Positions 20,166 to 30,185 of a DNA stretch of 64,000 nt are shown here, one piece after another. The translations under genes and the position numbers were made by a program. The notes under the pieces were generated by a model. The model saw only the letters and a list, made by a program, of their open reading frames with translations. It did not search any database and was not told the origin of the DNA. The stretch is from a bacterium (GTDB lineage: Bacteria; Zhuqueibacterota; QNDG01; JAFGCO01), in contig JAFGGN010000076.1 in assembly GCA_016930535.1 (NCBI GenBank), positions 1 to 64,000 on the forward strand. The letters are read 5' to 3'. Position 1 is the stretch's first letter, and each line of letters starts with the position of its first letter.

Positions 20166-20654
20166 ATGAAACGGCATTATCTCATCGACGGCTACAATCT
20201 CATGCATGCCATCCCCGAGATCCGGGCACGGATGAAACCGGATCTTCAAACCGCAAGAGAGGGACTCATTATCCGTCTTTCCGGATTTGCGCAACGGAAG
20301 AATGTGGGCATCACCGTGGTTTTTGACGGCCGGGGCCGGGATGAGCACAGTCCGGCCCGCAGGCCGAAGGTGAGAGTGCTCTTTTCAAAAGCACCGGTGG
20401 ATGCGGATTACGTCATCCGTAATCTGATCGAATCGTCGAAAACCGGGGATCCGCTCGTCGTCGTGACTTCCGATGCGGCGATAAAACGTGCGGCGGACAT
20501 GCACCGGGTCGAATCTGTGGATTCCGGCGAGTTCGCCGTTCAGATGACGCGGTCCGCTGATGAAATCATCGAACAGAAATATAACCGGTCGCTGACGAAA
20601 AAAGAAGTGGATCAATGGATGGATCTGTTTAAAAAAGGGGGGAAGGAGTCATAA
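20166..20654 (+). CDS. NYN-domain (YacP-like) RNA-binding/nuclease protein
   Basis: YLIDGYNLMHAIPEIR, VVFDGRG, VTSDAAI. Confidence 0.82.
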   Translation: MKRHYLIDGYNLMHAIPEIRARMKPDLQTAREGLIIRLSGFAQRKNVGITVVFDGRGRDEHSPARRPKVRVLFSKAPVDADYVIRNLIESSKTGDPLVVVTSDAAIKRAADMHRVESVDSGEFAVQMTRSADEIIEQKYNRSLTKKEVDQWMDLFKKGGKES

Positions 20655-20683
20655 AAAAAAGGAGAAGCATCCGCTTCTCCTTT
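20655..20683. terminator. Hairpin terminator between convergent genes
   Basis: aaaggagaagc-atcc-gcttctccttt flanked by A-run. Confidence 0.75.
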
Positions 20684-20703
20684 CAAATCCAGGTGGCTTG
20701 AAA

Positions 20704-20895
20704 TTATTCAGCCATTTCCATCTCAGGTTCTGCTTCCATGGCTGCGGTTGAGTCCATGGCCGCTGCAGTGGTGTCCGCTGCCGCACCGATGGCTTCTGCC
20801 GGAGCTTTTTCAGCCTGGGGTTTCTGGCAGCCGCTGATCAAGGCCATGCTGATAACCACGCAAATGATGATGACAATCGCTGCAAGCTTTTTCAT
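20704..20895 (-). CDS. Small Ala/Glu-rich lipoprotein
   Basis: MKKLAAIVIIICVVISMALISGCQ lipobox; SD aggaggtgcaat upstream. Confidence 0.75.
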   Translation of the reverse strand: MKKLAAIVIIICVVISMALISGCQKPQAEKAPAEAIGAAADTTAAAMDSTAAMEAEPEMEMAE

Positions 20896-21106
20896 ATTGC
20901 ACCTCCTCAGGTTTTCCGTTCCTTCCCCTAACATGCATTTAGACTTAAATATAATATATTTTACAGTATTGTCAAGAACTATATTAAGAATATCGCAGTT
21001 ATTGATGCTGCGGGAACCGCCCGTATCGAACAGGCCGCAGGAACTTTTATCCGGTTGTGCCGTATATTTTTAACCGGCCGCAGTGAATCTAATTCTGGGA
21101 GGGAAG

Positions 21107-23449
21107 ATGTCTAATCCCCGTACACATAATCTGGGATTTTCACGGATCGGTCCGAAGCGGGAACTGAAAAAGGGGACCGAGGCATACTGGAAGGGGCAAA
21201 TTCCCCTGAAAGATCTGGAAGAAACCGGAAAAAGGATCCGAAGAGACAACTGGGAACTTCAAAAAAGGGCCGGAATCGATCTGATTCCCTCGAATGATTT
21301 CAGTTTTTACGATCAGATGCTCGATATGATCTGTCTGCTCGGCGCAATTCCGCCGCGGTTTGGCAATTCGGGGGAGGACGTGACGCTGGATATGAAATTC
21401 CGTATGGCCAGGGGAATGGCCCGGACCACGGGTACTGGGGCCGGTGAACCGGGGGCCGGTGAACCGGCCATGGAAATGACCAAGTGGTTCGATACCAATT
21501 ACCATTATCTGGTTCCCGAGTTTTTCCCGGACATGCAATTCCGGTGCGCCTCTGACAAGGTTTTTGATGAATTTCAGGAAGCGTTGGATCTGGGCATCCA
21601 AACCATGCCTGTTTTAATCGGCCCGGTGACTTTTTTGTATCTCGGTAAAATGATGTCCGGGCATGACCGGGATAAATACCGCCTGCTGGACCGGCTGATT
21701 CCCCTATACGGCGAAATTCTGGGCAGGCTCGAGGCTTTGGGAGCAGAATGGGTGCAGCTTGACGAACCGGTTTTTTCACTGGAACTGGATCCGTCGGTAC
21801 GCGATTTATTTCACGCATCCTATCACGAACTCGCCGGTTCGGTTCGGTCGCTTAAACTGATGACGGCCAATTATTTCGGGGATTTGCGTGAAAATCTGGA
21901 TTCCTTCATCAGCCTGCCGGTTCAGGCCCTGCATATCGACGCGGTCCGCGGAGCCGCAGAGCTGGAGACAATCGCCGGCCGGCTGCCTGAAGGTGTGCTT
22001 CTGTCCGCCGGTGTGATCGACGGACGCAATATCTGGAAGAACGATTATCAGGAGTCTCTCAACCGGCTTCAAGCTGCTGCCAGAGCGGCAGGCCCGGAAC
22101 GCATCATGGTCAGTCCCTCCTGTTCGCTGATGCACGTGCCCGTCACACTCAGGCATGAACCGGATCTGGATGACGAGATCAGGGACTGGATGGCTTTCGG
22201 TGAGGAAAAACTGGAGGAAACGGCGGTTCTGGCCCGGATCCTCCATGAGGGCGGATCGCAGGAAGCGTTATCGCGGAACAGGGCCTCCCATGAAAAGCGG
22301 GCGTCGAGTCCGAGAATTCACCGTCCCGCAGTCAAGTCGCGCATGCAGGCGGTCCGATCCGGAGATCTGAATAGGAAATCTCCGTATGCTGTCAGACGGG
22401 AAAAGCAGCGCAGAAAACACCCGCTTCCTGATTTTCCGACCACGACCATCGGATCGTTTCCGCAGACACCGGAAGTCCGGCAGGCCCGGTTGAAATGGAG
22501 GCGGGGGGAATGGACCGAGGCGGATTATACGGCATTTATCCGGTCCGAAATTACGAAAACCATACGAATACAGGAAGATCTGGACCTGGATGTTCTGGTG
22601 CATGGCGAGTCCGAGCGCAATGATATGGTGGAATTTTTCGGAGAGCAGCTCGAGGGATATCTGTTCACACGGTTCGGGTGGGTGCAGAGCTACGGATCAC
22701 GGTATGTCAAACCGCCCGTCATTTTCGGGGACATTCAAAGAACCGCGCCGATGACGGTCGCCTGGTCCGGATTCGCCCAATCACTGACCAGGCGTCCCGT
22801 AAAGGGCATGCTCACCGGTCCGGTGACCATGCTTGAGTGGAGTTTTGTCAGAAACGATCAGCCCAGGGCCGATACATGCAGACAGATCGCTCTGGCCATC
22901 CGGGACGAGGTGCGGGATCTCGAGAAGGCCGGAATTCATATGATTCAGATCGATGAGCCGGCACTCCGTGAAGGACTGCCGCTGAGGCAGCCGGATTGGG
23001 CCGGTTACCTGAAATGGGCCGTGGAAAATTACCGTCTCGCCACAACGGGCGTGGCCGACGAAACACAGATTCACACACACATGTGTTATTCGGAATTCAA
23101 CGATATTATCGATGCGATTGCTGCCCTGGATACGGATGTCATTTCCATCGAATCGTCCCGGTCGAAAATGGAACTGCTCCAGGCATTCGTCGATTTTAAA
23201 TATCCGTCGGAAATCGGTCCGGGTATCTATGATATTCATTCGCCGCGCATTCCGGCGGCGGATGAAATTACCGCATTGCTCGAAAAGGCGGTTCAGGTGC
23301 TTCCCAGCGAGAATCTGTGGGTTAATCCGGACTGCGGGCTGAAAACGCGGCAATGGGATGAAGTGATTCCGGCCCTGAAGCATATGGTCGAGTCCGCAAA
23401 AAGAATGCGGTCGGAAACCGCCCGGACACTGAGAGAGAATGCCGGTTGA
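21107..23449 (+). CDS. metE: Cobalamin-independent methionine synthase
   Basis: N- and C-terminal MetE domains; 'FPTTTIGSFPQT', 'LVHGESERNDMVEFFGEQLEGYLFT', 'THMCYSEF', 'VNPDCGLKTR'. Confidence 0.95.
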   Translation: MSNPRTHNLGFSRIGPKRELKKGTEAYWKGQIPLKDLEETGKRIRRDNWELQKRAGIDLIPSNDFSFYDQMLDMICLLGAIPPRFGNSGEDVTLDMKFRMARGMARTTGTGAGEPGAGEPAMEMTKWFDTNYHYLVPEFFPDMQFRCASDKVFDEFQEALDLGIQTMPVLIGPVTFLYLGKMMSGHDRDKYRLLDRLIPLYGEILGRLEALGAEWVQLDEPVFSLELDPSVRDLFHASYHELAGSVRSLKLMTANYFGDLRENLDSFISLPVQALHIDAVRGAAELETIAGRLPEGVLLSAGVIDGRNIWKNDYQESLNRLQAAARAAGPERIMVSPSCSLMHVPVTLRHEPDLDDEIRDWMAFGEEKLEETAVLARILHEGGSQEALSRNRASHEKRASSPRIHRPAVKSRMQAVRSGDLNRKSPYAVRREKQRRKHPLPDFPTTTIGSFPQTPEVRQARLKWRRGEWTEADYTAFIRSEITKTIRIQEDLDLDVLVHGESERNDMVEFFGEQLEGYLFTRFGWVQSYGSRYVKPPVIFGDIQRTAPMTVAWSGFAQSLTRRPVKGMLTGPVTMLEWSFVRNDQPRADTCRQIALAIRDEVRDLEKAGIHMIQIDEPALREGLPLRQPDWAGYLKWAVENYRLATTGVADETQIHTHMCYSEFNDIIDAIAALDTDVISIESSRSKMELLQAFVDFKYPSEIGPGIYDIHSPRIPAADEITALLEKAVQVLPSENLWVNPDCGLKTRQWDEVIPALKHMVESAKRMRSETARTLRENAG

Positions 23450-23570
23450 CCGCTGTGCATCTGTAAAAATCCATTGACTTCTGCTTCCGAGTTTATTATT
23501 TTGTCATCCCGATTATTTGAAAAGGCGTGCCCGGATCGTGAGCACTCCCGGCTGCAGCATGGAATGAAAT

Positions 23571-24503
23571 ATGAATGAACCTGTCATACAAATCGACAAT
23601 GTTTTCAAATCTTACGGTTCCCTTCGTGCGGTTCACGATTTGAGTTTATCGGTGCCGCAATCGACCTGTTTTGGTTTTCTCGGACCCAACGGTGCCGGCA
23701 AAACCACGATGATGAAAATGATTTACGGAAAATCATTACGCGATCATCATCCGGAGAGCCGCATTCGCGTTTTTGGTTTCGATCCGGGAACACAGGAGCT
23801 GGATATTAAATTTCTGTCCGGCGTGGTCCCGCAGGAGGACAATCTCGACGACGAGCTGAACGTATGGCAGAATCTGTACGTGTACGCGAAGTTTTACGGG
23901 ATGCAGAAAAAAACAATACAACGGCGCATTGATGAACTTCTGGGCTTTTTCGAGTTGTCAGCCAAAACGAAATCCAAAATCCGCGAACTGTCCGGGGGCA
24001 TGAAGCGGAGACTCGTCATCGCCCGTGCCCTGCTGCATACGCCAAGACTGCTTATACTGGATGAACCGACAACGGGACTCGATCCTCAGGTGCGTCATCT
24101 GATCTGGGAAAAACTGAGGCAGCTGAAAAAGGAGGGGCTGACCATTCTGCTGACCACGCATTATATGGAAGAGGCGTTTCAGCTGTGCGATCAGATACTC
24201 ATCATGGACAAGGGGCGGAAAATTCTGCAGGGACCTCCGGCCGGCCTGCTCCGGGAGCATATCGAACCATTTGTGATGGAAGTGCAGGATATTGAATCAG
24301 CGGAGGTTGCACGCACCGTGGAACTGCCCAAGCATGTACGCCGGGACTGCAGCCATGGCCGTCCCCTGTTTTACGCAGCCTCGTTTGAGGCGATGGAACC
24401 GGTAACCCGGATTCTGGGACACGGCACCTATTATCTGCGTCAATCCAATCTCGAAGATCTTTTTCTGAAACTCACCGGGAGGGCATTGAATGAGCTCCAA
24501 TAA
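23571..24503 (+). CDS. ABC transporter ATP-binding protein (NodI/CcmA-like)
   Basis: Walker A GPNGAGKT, LSGGMKRRL, LLILDEPTTGLDP. Confidence 0.92.
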   Translation: MNEPVIQIDNVFKSYGSLRAVHDLSLSVPQSTCFGFLGPNGAGKTTMMKMIYGKSLRDHHPESRIRVFGFDPGTQELDIKFLSGVVPQEDNLDDELNVWQNLYVYAKFYGMQKKTIQRRIDELLGFFELSAKTKSKIRELSGGMKRRLVIARALLHTPRLLILDEPTTGLDPQVRHLIWEKLRQLKKEGLTILLTTHYMEEAFQLCDQILIMDKGRKILQGPPAGLLREHIEPFVMEVQDIESAEVARTVELPKHVRRDCSHGRPLFYAASFEAMEPVTRILGHGTYYLRQSNLEDLFLKLTGRALNELQ

Positions 24504-25269
24504 TATTCCCGCGCTTCACTCCCGGATCCTGAGTGTCTGGTACCGCCACTATCTGGTTTACACCCGGAATCTTGTCAGCAATGGCCTGCCGCCTTTCCTG
24601 GAACCGCTTATTTTTCTCGCCGGAGTCGGGCTGGGATTGGGCAAATACATTGTCTCGATGGACGGTCTTCCCTATATTCAGTACCTGGCCTCCGGACTTC
24701 TGGTTACGTCCGCCATGTACACGGCATCGTTCGAATGTACATTCGGCACGTTCATCCGTCTCGAATATGAGAAGTCCTATGACGGGATGCTGGCGGCGCC
24801 GATCACGGCCAATGATCTGATTCTGGGTGAAATTTTATGGGCCGGGACCAAGGGCTGGTTTTTTTCGCTGGCCGTACTGATTATCGTTTCCCTTTTCGGC
24901 GTCATCCCTCCCGGTGCCAGTCTGTTCGCACCGGTGATCGGTTTTCTCACGGGGATCATGTTTGCTGCCATTTCACTGACCGTCACTTCATTTGTCAAGA
25001 ACATCAATCATTTCAATTTCTACATGACCGGCGTACTGTCACCCATGTTCTTTTTTTCCGGCGTGGTGTTTCCCGTCAAGAGTCTGCCTGCCGTGCTGCA
25101 GCCGGTCGCTGAATTTATGCCGCTGACGCATGTCGTGCGTCTGGTACGGGCACTTTGTCAGGGGAGCTATCAAACGATTCTCCTGCTCGACATGCTTTAT
25201 GTGCTCGTCGTTTCCCTGATCATGGGTATTATCGCTGTCCGGCGTCTGAAGCGTCTGCTGATCGTATAA
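24490..25269 (+). CDS. ABC-2 type permease (NodJ-like)
   Basis: Six-TM protein overlapping the ATPase gene; MFFFSGVVFPVKSLP motif. Confidence 0.9.
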   Translation: MSSNNIPALHSRILSVWYRHYLVYTRNLVSNGLPPFLEPLIFLAGVGLGLGKYIVSMDGLPYIQYLASGLLVTSAMYTASFECTFGTFIRLEYEKSYDGMLAAPITANDLILGEILWAGTKGWFFSLAVLIIVSLFGVIPPGASLFAPVIGFLTGIMFAAISLTVTSFVKNINHFNFYMTGVLSPMFFFSGVVFPVKSLPAVLQPVAEFMPLTHVVRLVRALCQGSYQTILLLDMLYVLVVSLIMGIIAVRRLKRLLIV

Positions 25270-25422
25270 AAAACAGGATTTTTACCAACACCGGGGAAAC
25301 ACCGCTGCCGGCGATTTTATATTGATATTGCCTTTAGAATTTTGTACTTTTTTTTAAAGACCGGGTGGTTTTCCGGATTTGAACGTCGAACGCATCATGA
25401 TCCGATCGGCCGGGAGGCAGAT

Positions 25423-25863
25423 ATGAAACGCAGAAAAACCATTTATCTCGATGTCATGAATCATGCGATCGTGATTATTTTTATCATGCTGATTTTTGTT
25501 TTTATCTCCCTGGGAATCACCAATATGCCCAAAATATTTTGGCTGGCCGTTTCACAGTTTTTTATCGCGGCCATTCTTGCACTGTATCTGCTGATCTACG
25601 GACTTCTGAACAACAATTTCGGCAAAAAGTATATCTATTTCGATGATACGGGCCTCGAGCTGAAATGCAGGTATTTTGAGGACAAGGTTTTCCTGCACTG
25701 GGAGTCCATCGAAAAAATCACGGTGCAGCACCGGGATATCCGGATTATCCTGGGCAGTGAAGAGCAGAAAACCGTCCGGATCAAATGCCCGTATGAAAAA
25801 TGTAATGAAATTCAGGAGGCGTTTTTCGAGTTTGCGGAATCGAAAAATGTAAAAATAGAATAG
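25423..25863 (+). CDS. Hypothetical membrane protein with PH-like C-terminus
   Basis: Two TM segments; good SD (gggagg) before ATG 25423. Confidence 0.65.
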   Translation: MKRRKTIYLDVMNHAIVIIFIMLIFVFISLGITNMPKIFWLAVSQFFIAAILALYLLIYGLLNNNFGKKYIYFDDTGLELKCRYFEDKVFLHWESIEKITVQHRDIRIILGSEEQKTVRIKCPYEKCNEIQEAFFEFAESKNVKIE

Positions 25864-25896
25864 GGGCTCACGGAACCGAGAACAAGGAGAAACCAT

Positions 25897-26220
25897 ATGG
25901 ATTATACGTACAAAGATTTAAAACATTTGAAACTGGCGGAACTGAAGGAAATTGCGGCTGGCATGGAAAATGAGGAGGTCAAAGGGTATACGCAGATGAA
26001 TAAGGACCATTTGCTTGCCGCCATCTGCAACGCACTTCACATCGATATGCATGAGCACCACGAAGTGGTGGGACTGAACAAGACCGATATCAAGAAAAAA
26101 ATCAAGTCGCTTAAAGATAAAAGAGACGAAGCCCTGAAGGCCAAGGATAAAAAGAAGCTGATTGAAACCCGGCAGGAAATCAAAAAACTAAAGAATTCGC
26201 TGCGCAGGGCAACGGTGTAA
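25897..26220 (+). CDS. Rho N-terminal-domain-like small charged protein
   Basis: 'DLKHLKLAELKEIAAGM' resembles Rho_N/SAP-like helix; Lys-rich tail. Confidence 0.65.
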   Translation: MDYTYKDLKHLKLAELKEIAAGMENEEVKGYTQMNKDHLLAAICNALHIDMHEHHEVVGLNKTDIKKKIKSLKDKRDEALKAKDKKKLIETRQEIKKLKNSLRRATV

Positions 26221-26343
26221 CAGCCCTCCTGTGCCGGCATAAACGGCTCGCTATCTGTCTGCCCGAATGGAAACGGCCGGTCCATGACCGGTTTTGAGAA
26301 CCGAAGCAATTTCAAACCTGGTTCACAGAGGAATTGCCGATCG

Positions 26344-26691
26344 ATGTTCTGTCCGAAATGTAAAGCTGAATACAATCCCGGAATCGTCACCTGCGCCGAC
26401 TGTCATATCCCCCTGGTGCACGAACTGCCGGTGCCGGTTCATGAGTTGAAGCACGATTTTGTCTTTCTGGTTGAAACCATGAATCTGTCGGATATTGCCT
26501 TGATCGAATCCGTTTTAAGGGGAAGCGGCATTCAGTACCGGATTATGGGGGAGAATTTCAATCTGTATCGTCCGCTGGTCGAACCTGTTCAGTTTTTCGT
26601 TCAGGATGATCGGCTCGAGGATGCGCAGACCTTGCTCAGCGAGATGAACCTGAAGTATTCTGGACTATCCATATCCGGAAGCGATTCCTGA
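26344..26691 (+). CDS. Zinc-ribbon plus DUF2007-like protein
   Basis: MFCPKCKAEYNPGIVTCADCHIPL followed by 'DIALIESVLRGSGIQYRI'. Confidence 0.75.
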   Translation: MFCPKCKAEYNPGIVTCADCHIPLVHELPVPVHELKHDFVFLVETMNLSDIALIESVLRGSGIQYRIMGENFNLYRPLVEPVQFFVQDDRLEDAQTLLSEMNLKYSGLSISGSDS

Positions 26692-26935
26692 ATCGATGAG
26701 CGGTTGTCCGTCCGGTTTCTATACCAGGACCGAAACCGCAATGGGACTGTGTAACGGGCACGAATCGTCCGTGCCGTGTATCCGGGAATCCATTCATTCA
26801 AACTGCCTGACTGTTTGCAGAACCTGTTGACCTCTACCGGCTTCGACTGTAAAAACAACTGTACGACCCGAATAAAACGTATTCAAATAAGATCCATGAA
26901 ACATTAAAACTGTCTGAACAGACCGGGAGACAGGT

Positions 26936-27211
26936 ATGACGGAAGATGAGATCGAAGTCGCACAGGTGCAGGATTATTTCGGTGAGCTCGGTGTGGCCGC
27001 CCTGCGTATCACCACAGGTCCCCTCTGCGTGGGCGATGTGCTCCATTTCAAGGGGCATACGACCGACCTGCTGCAGGAAATCAGTTCCATGCAGGCGGAT
27101 CATCATCAGGTCAGAGAGGCACGGACCGGAGAAGTGGTGGGTGTCAAGGTCCTGGAGCGTGTGAGACAGCATGACCGGGTCTATAAAGTTTTTCTGGAGG
27201 AGCACATCTGA
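26936..27211 (+). CDS. Small EF-Tu domain-2-like (translation-factor-like) protein
   Basis: 'YFGELGVAALRITTGPLCVGDVLHFKGHTTDLLQEISSMQ'. Confidence 0.75.
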   Translation: MTEDEIEVAQVQDYFGELGVAALRITTGPLCVGDVLHFKGHTTDLLQEISSMQADHHQVREARTGEVVGVKVLERVRQHDRVYKVFLEEHI

Positions 27212-28626
27212 TCCGAAACGCGCCCCAAGTCCTGCTGATCAATCCCTGGATCGCCGATTTCGCCGCCTATGATTACTGGATGAAACCATTCGGTTTGCTC
27301 ACGGTCGGGGCCCATCTTCGCAGGCACGGTTTTAATGTGACACTGCTTGACTGTATGGACCGGCTGCATCCGGCTCTCTTTGATCACATTCCCGGGTATC
27401 GGACCCGTCACCGGTTCTACGGAACCGGGCATTATATCAAGGAACCGCTTGTCAAACCCGCCCCGGTCCGGCATGTTCCCCGAAATTACTCCAGGTATGG
27501 CCTGCCGAAATCCCTGGTCCGGCGGCTCCTTGAAACATCTGAAAAACCGGCCCTGGTCATGATGACATCGGGCATGACTTACTGGTATCCCGGTGTATTT
27601 GAAATGATCGCGCTTTGTCATGAAATTTTTCCGGGCATCCCCGTCATGCTCGGCGGTGTTTATGCGACTTTGTGTCATGAACATGCCCGATCCATGAGCG
27701 GCGCGGATCATGTTTTGGCCGGTTCAGCCGTTCCGGAGATGCTGGAGCTGGTCTCACGGTTGACACGGTTTCCATTGTCGGGCGACATCGATACCCAAAC
27801 GCGGCCCGCCTATGACCTGTATACCCGGATACAGACGGCGGCTGTACGAACGGCCATGGGATGTCCTTTCCGCTGCCCGTTCTGCGCATCCCATCTTTTA
27901 TCGGAACGTTTTTCGCGCCGGGATCCCGAAGATGTTTTTCAGGAGATCTCTTTTCTGGCGCAGGATCTCCGGGTTCGGGACATCGCCTTTTATGACGATG
28001 CGCTGCTTCCGGATCATGAAAACCACCTGGATATCATTCTGAACCGGATTGTTCAGAAGAAAGTCCGGGTCCGGATGCATACACCCAACGGACTGCATCC
28101 GAAATGGATCGATCCGGATTCGGCCAGGCTCATGTTCAGGTCCGGATTCAGGACCATGCGGCTGAGCTATGAATCCATCGATCCGGACCGACAGAAAGAG
28201 ATGGGGTACAAAGTCTCTGATTCGGATCTGGTCTCGGCGGTCCGGTATCTTAAGGATGCTGGATTTGCTCTCCGTGATATCGGCAGCTATGTGCTCATGG
28301 GATTGCCGGGTCAGGATCTGAAAGAGGTGGCCGACAGCATGGAATTTATTCTCGGTCAAGGGATCCGCGTCAGTCTGGCATCTTTTTCACCCATACCGGG
28401 TACGGACAGCTGGTACCGGGCCGTGGCCGGGGGATTGATCAGGGAAGATGCGGATCCGCTTCTGACCAACAATTCCATTTTTCCGCTGGTTCCCGATCCC
28501 GTTCAGAGAAAAAAACTGGTCGAGCTGGGTACGCTTGCGGCCGTTGCGAATCAAAAGGTGGTCCGGAACGAATCGCCCTTTTCGGATGGGGACTGGAAAC
28601 GGAAGCTGCGGCACCTGCTGTCCTGA
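27208..28626 (+). CDS. B12-binding-type radical SAM protein; probable CTG start
   Basis: CPFRCPFC radical SAM motif; conserved 'QVLLINPWIADFAAYDYWMKPFGLL' lies upstream of the first ATG (27280); CTG 27208 overlaps upstream TGA, GGAGG at 27196-27200. Confidence 0.87.
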   Translation: MIRNAPQVLLINPWIADFAAYDYWMKPFGLLTVGAHLRRHGFNVTLLDCMDRLHPALFDHIPGYRTRHRFYGTGHYIKEPLVKPAPVRHVPRNYSRYGLPKSLVRRLLETSEKPALVMMTSGMTYWYPGVFEMIALCHEIFPGIPVMLGGVYATLCHEHARSMSGADHVLAGSAVPEMLELVSRLTRFPLSGDIDTQTRPAYDLYTRIQTAAVRTAMGCPFRCPFCASHLLSERFSRRDPEDVFQEISFLAQDLRVRDIAFYDDALLPDHENHLDIILNRIVQKKVRVRMHTPNGLHPKWIDPDSARLMFRSGFRTMRLSYESIDPDRQKEMGYKVSDSDLVSAVRYLKDAGFALRDIGSYVLMGLPGQDLKEVADSMEFILGQGIRVSLASFSPIPGTDSWYRAVAGGLIREDADPLLTNNSIFPLVPDPVQRKKLVELGTLAAVANQKVVRNESPFSDGDWKRKLRHLLS

Positions 28627-28629
28627 AGG

Positions 28630-28985
28630 ACGGTTTAAAAGCAGTATATGAGTATATGAGTAGATGGGTATATGAGTATATGGGGCCCCGCTGCCCTGCT
28701 TCCCCTAAAAGAACCGAGGACCGTAAGAAAAATCACAAATCTCAAATGACAAAAATCAAATAAATTCCAAATCCAAAATTCGAAAATACAAACGAACAAA
28801 AGCAGACCGCGGACAGCAAGACCGCGGACCGCGGTCAGGCGCCGTTGTCAGCGCCGGTGAAACGGAGATGCGGGGAGACGGAGAAAAAGCATAGGCCATT
28901 CAACATTCAACATTTAGAATTCAACATTGCCTTTCTCTCCGTTTCTCAATTTCTCCGATTCACCGTTTCACAATCCGGCCCGACG
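28630..28985. repeat. Modular intergenic repeat, locus 2
   Basis: aaaagcagtatatgagtatatgag...ggccccgctgccct...accgaggaccgtaagaaaaatcacaaatctcaaat...; shared with loci 1 and 3. Confidence 0.85.
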
Positions 28986-29106
28986 ACCTGCCGGTCTGTC
29001 TGCGGCATTTGACACAGTCCCGGGTCATTTGAAACAAAATATTTGACAATCCCGATCTTTTTATTATTTTTAAATCCTGAACCCGTATCACGAATGCGGA
29101 GCATCG

Positions 29107-29754
29107 ATGAATCTGGATACGAAGACCGCCGTGGAAATCGGCATTCCTGAAGTTCCCTTCCCGATGAAGGAGATTTACCGCCGCATCGGTATGCCGGAGA
29201 GTGCGGTGGCGGGTCATGATGCCATTGCCCAGCTTCTGGAAAAGGCGCTCGGGGAGGCGAAACCGCTCATCCGGCCCAGGGGGATTGTCCGGGTCCTCAC
29301 GGTCGGGCACAGGACCGCGGAATCGACAGGTTTCATTGAATCCCCGTTCATCATCAGAAGCGGGCAGGTTTCCCGCCTTCTCGATGACTGTGATAAGGCC
29401 GTGTTCTTTATGGCCACGATCGGGGATGCACTGGAAAACGCATCCCTGAAACAGGCCAATGACGGGGACGTGACCCTGGCATTTTTTCTGGATGCGATTG
29501 CCTCGGAAACCGCGGATGCCGCGGCCGATCTCCTGCACCGCGACCTGTTCCGGAAAATTGCGGAAGAACAGGGATACGGAATTACACCGAGATTCAGCCC
29601 CGGATACGGGGACTGGCCCGTGACCGTTCAATCGGGCATTCACGGGCTGTGCGAGGGCGCACGGATCGGAATTGCCGTCACGGCCTCTTCACTCATGATT
29701 CCGAGGAAATCAGTTTCTGCAGTATTCGGATTAATAAGGATGCCGCGCATGTGA
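29107..29754 (+). CDS. Stand-alone MetH reactivation (AdoMet-binding) domain protein
   Basis: 'RFSPGYGDWPVTVQSGI...SLMIPRKSVSAVFGL' matches the MetH activation-domain motifs. Confidence 0.85.
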   Translation: MNLDTKTAVEIGIPEVPFPMKEIYRRIGMPESAVAGHDAIAQLLEKALGEAKPLIRPRGIVRVLTVGHRTAESTGFIESPFIIRSGQVSRLLDDCDKAVFFMATIGDALENASLKQANDGDVTLAFFLDAIASETADAAADLLHRDLFRKIAEEQGYGITPRFSPGYGDWPVTVQSGIHGLCEGARIGIAVTASSLMIPRKSVSAVFGLIRMPRM

Positions 29755-30079
29755 CGAAGTGAACTGTCCGAGGCTTGTATTGATATATGATATATCACCC
29801 CTGTTTTTACCGCTGCCATGTAATCTCCTGCCATAATTCGCCGTCTTGATGATTCATTTCAACCGGTGATGCCAATCTGAAAATACCGTAAGTCAGTACT
29901 TTTTATGGTTCAACGTGTTTCTATACATGTTATAACGGATCCCCGTCTGTTATAGAATTTCAATTTGAAATGCACTCAGGGATAATTTGGTATATATTCC
30001 GCAAGGGTGACGAATTTTGGACGGAATATTCGGTTTATTTGTTAAGATTCTGTCACATTTAACCGGTTCACACAACAAA

Positions 30080-30096
30080 TGGCACAGCGTTTGTAT
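30080..30096 (+). promoter_or_regulatory. Sigma-54-like promoter TGGCAC-agcgt-TTGTAT
   Basis: Matches GG-N10-G(C/T) -24/-12 spacing; about 90 bp upstream of the 30186 start. Confidence 0.6.
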
Positions 30097-30185
30097 ATGG
30101 GGAAAAGTGAACAAAGAACCAGGAGATGAAAGTGAAGAAATCAATAAAATCGTTTCAGATCAAATCCATCAAAGGAGGAAATCCA

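Noticed and set aside
20940-21106. Cobalamin or SAM riboswitch upstream of metE
   Set aside because: Could not find the B12-box or SAM-box core motifs by eye; an Infernal/Rfam scan would decide.
21436-21470. GAGEPGAGEP micro-duplication in MetE
   Set aside because: Short in-frame duplication in a variable loop; probably neutral.
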